This document shows, piece after piece, positions 35,038 through 43,299 of a DNA stretch of 53,355 nt. The stretch lies in the NCBI GenBank assembly GCA_902617605.1, contig CACMXO010000007.1:1-53355 (forward strand), read 5' to 3'. Source of the stretch: an uncultured Prochlorococcus sp. GTDB taxonomy: Bacteria; Cyanobacteriota; Cyanobacteriia; PCC-6307; Cyanobiaceae. Positions within the stretch are counted from its first letter, which is position 1; the number at the start of each line of letters is the position of its first letter. The translations under genes were made by a program, and so were the position numbers. The notes below the pieces were generated by a model. That model saw only the letters and a program-made list of their open reading frames with translations, did no database searches and had not been told where the DNA came from.

Positions 35038-36783
35038 ATGAAAAATTTAAAGATAGAAGTTATATCTAAATACCTAAGACCTTACAAAAAAGAATTCTTA
35101 TATGGATCTTTGGCTCTCTTGGTAGTAAATATATTAAGTGTTGTAATACCTTTAGAGGTAAAAAATATAATTGACCAATTACAAAATGGATTTTCTTCTG
35201 ATTTTGTTATTTCTAAATCTTTGTGGTTAATATTTTTAGCAACATGTATGGGTTTAATAAGATTATTTTCGCGACAGATAGTTTTCGGCATAGGTAGAAA
35301 AGTAGAAGTAAATCTTCGTCAAAAACTTTTTGACCATTTACTTATTCAAGATCCTGAATGGATTCAAAAAAAAGGTAGTGGAGACATTATTAGTAGAGCT
35401 ACAAGCGATGTTGAAAACATAAGAAGACTTCTAGGGTTTACTGTTTTAAGCTTGTGCAACATTATCCTAGCTTATTCATTTACTATTCCTTCAATGTTTT
35501 CAATAAATAAGACGCTAACAATATCAGCTTTAATGATATTTCCATTAATCCTTGGAATCGTAAGTCTATTTGGTGGAAGAATGGTTAATCAAAGAAAAGC
35601 TCAACAGGAATCATTATCAAAACTCAGTGATCTAATACAAGAAGATCTTTCTGGAATAAGCGCCATCAAAATTTATGCCCAAGAGAATGCTGAGAAAAAA
35701 GAATTTAAAATATATAATAATGCTTATCGAAATTCAGCAATAAAACTTGCAAGAACAGCGAGTACCCTATTCCCATTGTTGCAGGGTATTTCTTCAATTT
35801 CATTATTGATTTTATTATCTTTAGGAACTTTTCAACTAGAGAGTGGATTTATTTCAATAGGTGGTTTAGTAGCTTTAATTCTTTACGTAGAAAGACTAGT
35901 CTTTCCTACAGCTCTTTTAGGCTTTACTTTAAATACTTTTCAACTCGGTCAAGTGAGTTTAGATCGTGTAGAAGAAATTTTTCAGAACAATCCAACTATT
36001 ATAGATAGAGCAGACACTAAATTTTTAAAAAGAAAAGTTAAAGGATTGCTAGAAGCAAGAAGTTTAACGATAAAGTATCCAGGATCAAAATTTAATTCAT
36101 TAAATGGTCTCAATTTTAAAATTTATCCTGGTGAACTTATTGCAATAGTTGGCCCAGTAGGTTGTGGAAAGACCACATTAGCGAAGTCTCTAGGAAGAAC
36201 TATTGAAATTCCAGACAATCAATTATTTTTAGATGAAGTTGATGTGAAAACGATTAAATTAAGTGATCTTAGAAAGAATATTTCAATTGTGCCTCAAGAG
36301 GCATTCTTATTTACTTCTACAATCTCAGAAAACCTAAGTTTTGGAGAACCCAAAGCTTCTAAATTTTTAGTAAAAGAAAGCGCTACAAAAGCTGGATTGA
36401 TTGATGATATCAATAGTTTTCCTCAAAAGTTTAAAACTATTGTTGGTGAAAGGGGTATTACATTAAGTGGTGGACAAAGGCAAAGAACTGCACTAGGAAG
36501 AGCGCTGCTTGTTAAATCTCCAATTGTTGTTCTTGATGATGCCTTGGCTAGTGTTGATAATAAAACAGCCTCAAGAATAATAAATGAGATGAGTGATAGA
36601 AGTAATAAAACAATCATAATGATTAGTCACCAACTATCTGTTGCAGCTACTTGTGATAGGGTTTTAGTAATGGATAAAGGAGAAATAGTACAAGAAGGGA
36701 ATCATAAGGATTTAGTAAAAAAGAATGGGCTATATAAACAACTTTGGGAAAGAGAACTAGCTACAAGAGCTGTTAAGAGCTAA
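35038..36783 (+). CDS. ABC half-exporter, fused permease and ATPase
   Basis: A six-helix type IV exporter domain (residues 1-310) is followed by a nucleotide-binding domain: Walker A GPVGCGKTT at 372-380, Q-loop VPQEAF near 419, signature LSGGQRQR at 476-483, Walker B VVLDDALASVD, and H-loop H531. The catalytic glutamate after Walker B is Asp501, as in MdlA-type subunits of heterodimeric exporters, so a second half-transporter may be needed. Substrate (lipid, peptide or drug) is unknown. msrA follows after 37 bp. Confidence 0.92.
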   Translation: MKNLKIEVISKYLRPYKKEFLYGSLALLVVNILSVVIPLEVKNIIDQLQNGFSSDFVISKSLWLIFLATCMGLIRLFSRQIVFGIGRKVEVNLRQKLFDHLLIQDPEWIQKKGSGDIISRATSDVENIRRLLGFTVLSLCNIILAYSFTIPSMFSINKTLTISALMIFPLILGIVSLFGGRMVNQRKAQQESLSKLSDLIQEDLSGISAIKIYAQENAEKKEFKIYNNAYRNSAIKLARTASTLFPLLQGISSISLLILLSLGTFQLESGFISIGGLVALILYVERLVFPTALLGFTLNTFQLGQVSLDRVEEIFQNNPTIIDRADTKFLKRKVKGLLEARSLTIKYPGSKFNSLNGLNFKIYPGELIAIVGPVGCGKTTLAKSLGRTIEIPDNQLFLDEVDVKTIKLSDLRKNISIVPQEAFLFTSTISENLSFGEPKASKFLVKESATKAGLIDDINSFPQKFKTIVGERGITLSGGQRQRTALGRALLVKSPIVVLDDALASVDNKTASRIINEMSDRSNKTIIMISHQLSVAATCDRVLVMDKGEIVQEGNHKDLVKKNGLYKQLWERELATRAVKS

Positions 36784-36820
36784 AAGTAAATTTTTATACT
36801 TATAATAAAGAAATTTAATT

Positions 36821-37549
36821 ATGTTTAAATTCCTAAAAAGCATTATGAATAATGAGGAAGTAAGTTTAACTAATAATGATTATTCATTGCATAGAATTTT
36901 AAAAACAGATATTAAAAAAGATCCTTATATTCATGAAGATGAAATAATTTTTGGTTGTGGTTGTTTCTGGGGAGCTGAAAAATGTTTTTGGAAACTTCCT
37001 GGAGTTGTTACAACTTCTGTAGGTTATGCTGGTGGTGAAAAAAACAATCCAACTTATTATGAAGTATGTTCCGGCTTAACTGGTCATTCAGAAGTTGTAA
37101 GAGTTATATGGGATAAAAGGGAAATAGATATAAGTGATTTATTAAAAATGTTTTGGGAATGTCATGACCCTACACAAAAAAACAGGCAAGGTAATGATAT
37201 AGGAACTCAATATAGATCTGCAATATATTACAAAAATGAAAATAATTTAAGCACTATTTTAGCCAGTAAAGAACAATATCAAAGGGAATTAAACAAAAAA
37301 AATCATGGTTTAATTGAAACGGAAATAAAAATTATTGATACATATTTTTATGCAGAACAATACCATCAACAATATTTAGCATCAGCTGGAAGTAGGCAGT
37401 ATTGTTCGGCCTCTCCTACAAAAGTTAAGTTAGGAGTTTTTACTGGAAGCGATTACAAATTAAAAGACTATGTATGGGAAAACTTTAATTGGGAAGTTGA
37501 TAAGTGTGTATTGAGATCTGATAACAATCCAATAAAGAATAACATTTAA
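36821..37549 (+). CDS. msrA: Peptide methionine-S-sulfoxide reductase
   Basis: MsrA repairs the S-epimer of methionine sulfoxide in oxidised proteins. The catalytic motif GCFWG is at 47-51 with C48 as nucleophile, preceded by IIFGCG, and followed by the family segments TTSVGYAGG, TGHSEVVRV, FWECHDPTQ, GTQYRSAIY and AEQYHQQYL. The 242-residue protein has a 45-residue N-terminal extension and a C-terminal tail with two more cysteines that may act as resolving cysteines. tRNA-Pro follows 27 bp later. Confidence 0.95.
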   Translation: MFKFLKSIMNNEEVSLTNNDYSLHRILKTDIKKDPYIHEDEIIFGCGCFWGAEKCFWKLPGVVTTSVGYAGGEKNNPTYYEVCSGLTGHSEVVRVIWDKREIDISDLLKMFWECHDPTQKNRQGNDIGTQYRSAIYYKNENNLSTILASKEQYQRELNKKNHGLIETEIKIIDTYFYAEQYHQQYLASAGSRQYCSASPTKVKLGVFTGSDYKLKDYVWENFNWEVDKCVLRSDNNPIKNNI

Positions 37550-37576
37550 ATCGATCTTATCTTTATAGTAAAGAAA

Positions 37577-37650
37577 CGGGGCGTAGCGCAGTTTGGTAGC
37601 GCACCACTTTGGGGTAGTGGGGGTCGTGGGTTCAAATCCCGCCGTTCCGA
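37577..37650 (+). tRNA. tRNA-Pro(GGG)
   Basis: The 74-base gene folds into a full cloverleaf. The acceptor stem pairs CGGGGCG with CGTTCCG (two G-U wobbles) and has discriminator A. The D-arm is GCGC...GCGC, the anticodon stem pairs CCACT with AGTGG around the loop TTGGGGT, giving anticodon GGG, and the T-arm contains GTGGGTTCAAATCCCGC. No CCA is encoded. Reading the loop one base off would give UGG, but that breaks the anticodon stem. It abuts the stop of the opposite-strand 50-aa gene. Confidence 0.95.
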
Positions 37651-37803
37651 TTACTTATCGTCTTCATTTATTAGTGACTTGTATAGTTTATATGAACTTA
37701 TGCCTACAGCTATAAATGTAAAAGATGAAAAAAAAGCTAAAACCAATATCGTAAGATTTGAGACTTCCACTTCACCTAATTGGAAAGATATAAAAATATT
37801 CAT
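37651..37803 (-). CDS. 50-aa single-pass membrane protein, unknown
   Basis: ATG at 37803, 55 bp downstream of uppP, opens a 50-codon frame with a short amphipathic start (MNIFISFQLGEVEV), one helix (about residues 17-36), and a polar end SLINEDDK. Composition and codon use match real small membrane genes here. Its stop codon begins on the base immediately after the tRNA-Pro on the other strand. I do not recognise a family. Confidence 0.55.
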   Translation of the reverse strand: MNIFISFQLGEVEVSNLTILVLAFFSSFTFIAVGISSYKLYKSLINEDDK

Positions 37804-37858
37804 TAGAAAGAAATTTTTTTAAACCTTAACACAATTGCAAAAAATTTTTCACAGCAAT

Positions 37859-38659
37859 TTATAAATTCAGAAGAATCACAAAGCCAAAAATGACACGATA
37901 AATAACAAAAATTTTTAACCCATTTGAAGAAAAATACTTTAATAAGAAATCTATAGCAAATAAAGAGGACAGAAATGTCGTAATAAGACCAACAAAAAGA
38001 GGGAGAAAACCAAATGCAAAAAAATCATTAAAAGAAGAAATAAACTCAACAATCGCTGCAAGAGAGATAGCTGGTATACCTAAAAGAAAAGAAAATTTCG
38101 CAGCATCGCCTCTTTCCCATCCTGATATTAGAGCACTTGAAATAGTAACACCCGATCTTGATACTCCAGGGAAAATGGCAAATGCCTGAAAGAAACCTAT
38201 CAAAAAACTATCTGAATAATTATGGTTTTTAATATTAATAGAATGACTTTTCGCACTATCTGCCAAGTACATAAAAAAAGCCATTAGGAAGGAGACCAAT
38301 GCTATTGATATATTTGAACGAAGTACATTTTCAAAAAAATAGGGCGCAAATAATTTTATACTTCCACCAACCAAAACAATTGGGATAGTACCAATCAAAA
38401 TAGACCTTAGTAATCTTTCATGTATGAGATATTCAAGAATTTTTTGTGAAGATTGACTTCTAAATTTAAAAATATCACTCCTAAAATACCAAGCTACAGC
38501 TGCAACACTTCCAAGTTGAATAGTAGCGGATAATGAGGGGCCAGGATCATCAATACCTAAAAAAAGAGATATAACTTTTAAATGAGCTGTACTACTTACA
38601 GGAATGAATTCAGTCAACCCCTGGATTAACCCATATAAAATAAATCTTAAGTATTCCAA
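37859..38659 (-). CDS. uppP: Undecaprenyl-diphosphatase
   Basis: UppP (BacA) dephosphorylates undecaprenyl diphosphate to recycle the lipid carrier of peptidoglycan synthesis. The 266-residue integral membrane protein shows GLIQGLTEFIPVSSTAHL near the N-terminus and FPGVSRSGVTI in the second half, with catalytic Glu, Ser and Arg in these motifs. The start is TTG at 38659. Three tiny genes and a DUF1830 gene lie upstream on the same strand. Confidence 0.96.
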   Translation of the reverse strand: MEYLRFILYGLIQGLTEFIPVSSTAHLKVISLFLGIDDPGPSLSATIQLGSVAAVAWYFRSDIFKFRSQSSQKILEYLIHERLLRSILIGTIPIVLVGGSIKLFAPYFFENVLRSNISIALVSFLMAFFMYLADSAKSHSINIKNHNYSDSFLIGFFQAFAIFPGVSRSGVTISSALISGWERGDAAKFSFLLGIPAISLAAIVEFISSFNDFFAFGFLPLFVGLITTFLSSLFAIDFLLKYFSSNGLKIFVIYRVIFGFVILLNL

Positions 38660-39006
38660 TAAATTATTAAATAACCTAATTAATTAATAGCAATTTACAT
38701 TTTATAGTTAAAAGCTAATGTAGAAAAATAAAAAGAAAGTCTATTAAAATATTATTTTTTTTTCATCATTATTCAATCTTTTCTCATTTTGCAAAAGTTG
38801 ACTATTTCTTAATAAAGGAACTTACAGACAAGTGGCGGAAGAAGACCAGAGGTTATTGAATAAAAATTCCTTGTGATATTTTCTATTCCAATGAATCATA
38901 TGGATAAATGTAATAAGGTAGGCGAAAAATTAAAAATAAAATATAAAAAACCTTCTAACAATTTGATAGCAGATGGAAATATATTTAGAGGTGGTTGAAA
39001 ATAAAG
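38660..39006. other. 347-bp stretch without a firmly supported gene
   Basis: The left part is very AT-rich and should hold the uppP promoter on the minus strand. The middle holds a plus-strand TTGACT (38798-38803) without a convincing -10, and a locally GC-richer patch near 38832-38862. The right part contains a possible 35-codon plus-strand frame, listed separately. No tRNA or known small RNA was recognised. Confidence 0.5.
38891..38998 (+). CDS. Possible 35-aa basic peptide
   Basis: ATG at 38891 opens a 35-codon frame encoding a polar, basic peptide that ends NLIADGNIFRGG. There is no strong ribosome site and no membrane segment. The ending looks conserved-like rather than random, but the evidence is weak and the stretch may instead be non-coding. 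Confidence 0.25.
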   Translation: MNHMDKCNKVGEKLKIKYKKPSNNLIADGNIFRGG

Positions 39007-39141
39007 TTACCTTTTAACATCGTGAGCACAGCCATCACCTTTATAATTTTCACTCTCGTAAAAATCATTTTTTGTACCAAAGTAAACTGTTAATAAAACG
39101 AACGGTAAGCTTAATATAAATAAAATAGTTGTTAAGTCCAT
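39007..39141 (-). CDS. 44-aa single-pass membrane protein, unknown
   Basis: ATG at 39141 opens a 44-codon frame: MDLT, one hydrophobic helix (about residues 5-20), then a soluble tail with FYESENYKGDGCAHDVKR. The short N-terminus and tail with a CxH pair resemble small thylakoid-complex proteins. It follows the 41-aa gene on the same strand with 64 bp between. I cannot assign a named family. Confidence 0.55.
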   Translation of the reverse strand: MDLTTILFILSLPFVLLTVYFGTKNDFYESENYKGDGCAHDVKR

Positions 39142-39205
39142 AATTTTAACTTAATAGGTAAGGTTATCAAAAATTAAAATAACCATTTAATCATCAAGCC
39201 ATGCT

Positions 39206-39331
39206 TTAGTAATCTGTAGGTCCTTTAATGCCAAGATAAAAGAAGGCTCCTAAACCAACTAAAAGTAAAACTCCAGCGACAGCTGCAGAAGGAACAAAAC
39301 CTCCTATTGCAAAGGAAGAAAAATAATACAT
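39206..39331 (-). CDS. 41-aa single-helix membrane protein, photosystem-subunit-like
   Basis: ATG at 39331 opens a 41-codon frame beginning MYYFSSFAIGGFVPSA, followed by one Gly/Ala/Leu-rich helix and a short polar end KGPTDY. Size, helix composition and the aromatic start recall low-molecular-weight photosystem or cytochrome b6f subunits, but no known subunit is matched. It lies downstream of the DUF1830 gene on the same strand. Confidence 0.55.
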   Translation of the reverse strand: MYYFSSFAIGGFVPSAAVAGVLLLVGLGAFFYLGIKGPTDY

Positions 39332-39420
39332 TTATAAAACTAAAACTAGTTTGATAATATCAATAAAAACTATTTATTTGTTAAAAATTTTGACTCGCAA
39401 ACAATTAGAAAATACTGGTT

Positions 39421-39648
39421 CTACGCAACTAAAGTCGAATCTTCGTTATCAGCAGAGATTCTTATTCTCTCTTCCAATTTAGGGCCATATAATTCATTTC
39501 CCCAGATTTCTACTCTTGAGTCATTTGGGGCCATAAAAGTAAGAATGTCAGTTGGAAATAAAACTCTTTCTAAAAAAAAGTTTGATGGTCCTATACATCT
39601 TAAGACAACCATTCTATTACCATCATTTTTGTAGGAAAACTCAACCAT
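39421..39648 (-). CDS. DUF1830 family protein
   Basis: The 75-residue protein starting MVEFSYKNDGN matches the DUF1830 pattern: a short N-terminus, a VVLRCIG strand, an FFLERVLFPTDILTFMAP segment, and VEIWG. The family is found in cyanobacteria and its function is unknown. ATG at 39648 is preferred over an in-frame ATG eight codons upstream. It lies 91 bp downstream of the glycerate kinase gene. Confidence 0.75.
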   Translation of the reverse strand: MVEFSYKNDGNRMVVLRCIGPSNFFLERVLFPTDILTFMAPNDSRVEIWGNELYGPKLEERIRISADNEDSTLVA

Positions 39649-39739
39649 CCCAAAAAAGCAAAATATGTCCAATTAAACACCATCTTGAACTACAAAAAAT
39701 GTATTTAAAATTACTGAAAAAAAAGAAATTTAGAAAATG

Positions 39740-40684
39740 CTACAAATTTAATCCAGCCTCAATTAAATTTCTTTCTTGATCAATTAATAAAAGAGCATAA
39801 GAATTTATAAAATCAAAACTTTTACGGGGAATAGAAACATTAAGCATCCTCAAGAAATTAGATAATTTTTCATCTTGAAGAGCATTCCCTTTCTGCAGAA
39901 GCATTTCTTTTTCTTGAGATGACTTCCACGTATTCATATACTCAAACTTCAATGGCTTTAAATGCCATATATTGTCTATTAAACTCCAAACATCTAAATA
40001 CTCATTTAACTTATTTTGAATCTTTAATGTGTATGAGCATTCATTTGGACTCAACGCTGCTGATTGTATGTGCTGATCCTTAACATCAATTGAGCAAGGT
40101 TTTATTCCTAAAAACCATCCCTCAAGAATTACTAAATCAGGATTATCAAATCTCCAATGAGATCTATCTCCTAAGCCATTTCTCAATGATTTATCAAAAA
40201 CAGGAACATTTAACTCTCCATTAATTTTCCAATATAGTAATTTTTCATACATTAATTTTACTGAGTGACTACCAGGAAAACCTCTCGATACATTCCAAGG
40301 GTTATTCTTAATTGCTAATTTCATTTCATCTGAAGGAAGATAAAAATCGTCAATTGAAATAACAGCAATTTTAAAATTTAAATTTAAAGATATTGCTTCA
40401 AGCCAATTACCTAAAGTTGTTTTGCCTGTTCCCGGGAGAGCTGAGATCCCAATAATTTTTCTATTAGAAAAATTATTATGAAATCTATAGGCCTGAGATA
40501 AAAGAGGTAAAGCTAAACCCCAAATCCAATCATCATTTACTTTATTATTCCAATATTGATCAATTGAAAGGTTATTTTTTTGACTATTCCAAAAGTTGAA
40601 CCAATCATCCAGGGATTCCCAACCAATATCAATAATTAATTTTTCAAATTTATCAAGAGGAAAATTAATATCTAAATCTTTCAT
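39740..40684 (-). CDS. glyk: D-glycerate 3-kinase
   Basis: GLYK phosphorylates D-glycerate to 3-phosphoglycerate, the last step of photorespiration in plants and cyanobacteria. The 314-residue protein has the P-loop LPGTGKTT at 83-90 in the PRK/uridine-kinase-like fold, ISIDDFYLP as the Walker-B-like segment, RGFPGSHSVKLM, and the VILEGWFLGIKP segment typical of the plant-type enzyme. It lies 4 bp after gpgP, so it could also recover glycerate released from glucosylglycerate. Confidence 0.88.
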   Translation of the reverse strand: MKDLDINFPLDKFEKLIIDIGWESLDDWFNFWNSQKNNLSIDQYWNNKVNDDWIWGLALPLLSQAYRFHNNFSNRKIIGISALPGTGKTTLGNWLEAISLNLNFKIAVISIDDFYLPSDEMKLAIKNNPWNVSRGFPGSHSVKLMYEKLLYWKINGELNVPVFDKSLRNGLGDRSHWRFDNPDLVILEGWFLGIKPCSIDVKDQHIQSAALSPNECSYTLKIQNKLNEYLDVWSLIDNIWHLKPLKFEYMNTWKSSQEKEMLLQKGNALQDEKLSNFLRMLNVSIPRKSFDFINSYALLLIDQERNLIEAGLNL

Positions 40685-40688
40685 CTTT

Positions 40689-41486
40689 CTAACTTAGTTC
40701 TCGCTTATTTATCAATTTATTGATTTCATTTTTCCAACCATATCCATTTGGTTCAGAAGCTAAGGTAAATTCAAAATCTTTTAATTGATCTAGTAAATTT
40801 AAGTTAGGTCCATCTATTCCTGGAATAACGATTTTAATATCTGAATTTAAAAGTAGAGGTAAATCATTTGGAGAATCCCCTAAACCTATAATTTCAATAT
40901 TTTGAACATTTGAATATACTTTAAGAGCATTTATTGCTTTACCTTTATTCGATTTTGTAGATAATAAGTGACTCATTCTATTTCCCTTGAAAATATCAAC
41001 ATTGAATTTTTTACAACAAAAATTAATTTTCTCTTCTAAATAATTTGGCGGATTTAAAAAAGGCATGCTCCAGTGTCGATCACGCATTAAGTTCAATGAG
41101 TTGCCTTCTAAACCTGTAAGCTGAGTGGCTTCTTGATCAGTGAGATTATTAAGAGGAGTAAGTTTATAATCAATTTCTGTAGAAATAAAATTTAAGATTT
41201 CTTCAAGAGATTCGTATTTTATTCCAAGAATAATTTCTCCATTTACTCTTTCAAGAGATTCACCATATATTGCCGCACCATTCTCAACAATATAAGGATC
41301 CGTCAAGTTAAGTTCCTTTCTAATAACTTTTACTTCAGAAGCGGTTTTGCTTGTACAAAGAATTACGGGTATAGATAATTTTTGAAGTTTTTTTATAGTT
41401 TCTTTAGCAGGTGATAAATCATATGAGTGATCCATTAAAGTACCATCTACATCACTTACTACCCAAATAGAAGAATTTTCTATCAT
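40689..41486 (-). CDS. gpgP: Glucosyl-3-phosphoglycerate phosphatase (HAD, MPGP-like)
   Basis: The 265-residue HAD hydrolase has DVDGTLMD (nucleophile D12 and acid D14), the LCTSKTASEV motif, and the C-terminal GLGDSPNDLPLL motif, with the cap domain of the mannosyl-3-phosphoglycerate phosphatase family. Given gpgS nearby, it most likely removes phosphate from glucosyl-3-phosphoglycerate to give glucosylglycerate. It lies 2 bp after the GH13 gene and 4 bp before glycerate kinase, so the three form an operon. Confidence 0.88.
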   Translation of the reverse strand: MIENSSIWVVSDVDGTLMDHSYDLSPAKETIKKLQKLSIPVILCTSKTASEVKVIRKELNLTDPYIVENGAAIYGESLERVNGEIILGIKYESLEEILNFISTEIDYKLTPLNNLTDQEATQLTGLEGNSLNLMRDRHWSMPFLNPPNYLEEKINFCCKKFNVDIFKGNRMSHLLSTKSNKGKAINALKVYSNVQNIEIIGLGDSPNDLPLLLNSDIKIVIPGIDGPNLNLLDQLKDFEFTLASEPNGYGWKNEINKLINKRELS

Positions 41487-41488
41487 TT

Positions 41489-43249
41489 TTATAAAGCACT
41501 AAGCCAAATTACTTGAAAAGGATCAAGACTAATATTTTTGCAATTGTATTTAGTGGATGTTAAAAAATCATGGGTATTGAAATCATTATCAATTATTTTT
41601 GGTAGATCATTATCATTCAATTGATAATTAATTTTATTTTCAGTCATATTATGGATTGCAAAAACAGACTCCGGACCTTTACCTCTTTTAATTACAACAA
41701 TATCACTTCTACCTTTAGACAAACATTTCATTTCCGAACGCGGATGAAATTGCTTTAATTCTGATCTGACATCCATAGCATTACGAAGATATTTTAAGTT
41801 TTTATTAGCATTAGATTCAGGATTATTTAAAACAGCTGAAAGATTTTCTGATTTAAACTTTTCTCTGTTTAGATCTCTTCTTTGACCTGTCATAGAAAAG
41901 CTTTTGATATCATTTTCTGAAGCTAGTAATGCAGGTAAATAAAATGCAGGGACCCCTTTCAGGGCCATTACTAATAATTGACTCAAAATAAATCTCTCAT
42001 ATTGAAATCTTTTAGCATCTCTACTGGAGTCTTCCATTGCACTCCACCAACTAATATTCAATTCATAAGGTTTATCCTCACCATTTGATAAACGTCTATG
42101 ACTCACTAATCCTCCTCTTTTCTCACAGTTGATTAATAAATCCTTAATTCTCTGCTCATTCATTAAACCCTCAAGAGCTCTTAGCCCAACACCATCATGC
42201 GATGCAGTGAAATTAAATAAAGTAGTATCTTTAGGTAATATGGGCCAATCAAAAATCCAGGAGTTTAGAATATCAGCCCTTGAAGTAATAATTGCCTCTA
42301 GGAGAAGAGGAGGCAATGGGAAATTATATGCCATATGGGCTTCATCATCAGGAATGAGATAAGATAGATTCTCCTTCTGAGGAACATTGGTTTCTGTTAT
42401 TAAAACGCCATCATCAATAAGATTATTTAAAAGAACTCTTAAGAGTTTCACAATTGAATGTGCTTTAGGTAAATGTAGGCATGTAGTCCCTGATTCCTTC
42501 CAAATAAAACCTACAGCATCAAGCCTTAACCATTTAATTCCATTAGATAAATAAGTACTTATTAAATTTAAGAACTCAAGAGTCATTTTAGGATTATGCC
42601 AATTCAAATCAATTTGATCTGGCCCAAAAGTTGTCCAAACTTGCTTAAGACCATTATCAGTATTTATTTGAGAAAACAAAGAGGAACTTCTAGGCCTAAC
42701 TACATTTGACCAGTCAAGATTTTGTTTCGGTGAAAAAACATTTGATATACCAGGTTCTTGGGATTTAATAAATTGTTGAACCCATGGGTGAGATGATGAG
42801 ACATGGTTTAGTACTAAATCAGCCATCAAATCATGATTTTTAGAAATACTTTTGAGATCATCCCAACCACCAAATTTTTCTTCTAAGGAATCATAACTTG
42901 AAACTGCGAAACCTCCATCGCTTGTGGATTTCAGAAATGGAAGAATATGTACAACTTTAGAAAGACTGCCAAAATGTTTACTTAACAACTTCCTAAGAGT
43001 TATTAGTGTTGCCTCGCCATTTTTATAAATACTATCTGCATAAGTTATCAAAACTGAATGAGATTCATTCCACCTTTCCTTATCTCTTATTTCTTCATAA
43101 GCAGATTTCTCTGAGAAATCATCTAAAATCTGTAATAATTGGTTTGAAATAAAATTAATTTCTTCTGTAGTATGATTTGAATAAATTGTTTTTAACAATT
43201 TATCAATTTTTAATCTATCTAATTTTTTCTCTGAATCAATTTGCTTCAC
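41489..43249 (-). CDS. GH13 glycoside phosphorylase (sucrose or glucosylglycerate phosphorylase)
   Basis: The 586-residue (beta/alpha)8 enzyme has the GH13 residues in order: nucleophile D244 in LRLDAVGFIWKE, acid/base E286 in ITETNVP, and D352 in FTASHDGVG. Sequence style and length fit subfamily GH13_18, which contains sucrose phosphorylases and glucosylglycerate phosphorylases. Co-operonic gpgP and glycerate kinase and the divergent gpgS favour glucosylglycerate, cleaved by phosphate to glucose-1-phosphate and glycerate. That specificity is inferred, not seen. The start is GTG at 43249. Confidence 0.85.
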   Translation of the reverse strand: MKQIDSEKKLDRLKIDKLLKTIYSNHTTEEINFISNQLLQILDDFSEKSAYEEIRDKERWNESHSVLITYADSIYKNGEATLITLRKLLSKHFGSLSKVVHILPFLKSTSDGGFAVSSYDSLEEKFGGWDDLKSISKNHDLMADLVLNHVSSSHPWVQQFIKSQEPGISNVFSPKQNLDWSNVVRPRSSSLFSQINTDNGLKQVWTTFGPDQIDLNWHNPKMTLEFLNLISTYLSNGIKWLRLDAVGFIWKESGTTCLHLPKAHSIVKLLRVLLNNLIDDGVLITETNVPQKENLSYLIPDDEAHMAYNFPLPPLLLEAIITSRADILNSWIFDWPILPKDTTLFNFTASHDGVGLRALEGLMNEQRIKDLLINCEKRGGLVSHRRLSNGEDKPYELNISWWSAMEDSSRDAKRFQYERFILSQLLVMALKGVPAFYLPALLASENDIKSFSMTGQRRDLNREKFKSENLSAVLNNPESNANKNLKYLRNAMDVRSELKQFHPRSEMKCLSKGRSDIVVIKRGKGPESVFAIHNMTENKINYQLNDNDLPKIIDNDFNTHDFLTSTKYNCKNISLDPFQVIWLSAL

Positions 43250-43267
43250 TTTGAAAAAATCATCGAA

Positions 43268-43277
43268 GTATTAATAC
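43268..43277. promoter_or_regulatory. Perfect 10-bp palindrome in the divergent glucosylglycerate promoter gap
   Basis: GTATTAATAC lies near the middle of the 50-bp gap between the GH13 gene and gpgS. It could be an operator for both directions, but AT-rich palindromes of this size occur by chance. Confidence 0.3.
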
Positions 43278-43299
43278 CATTCTGCACATCAATTAGAAA

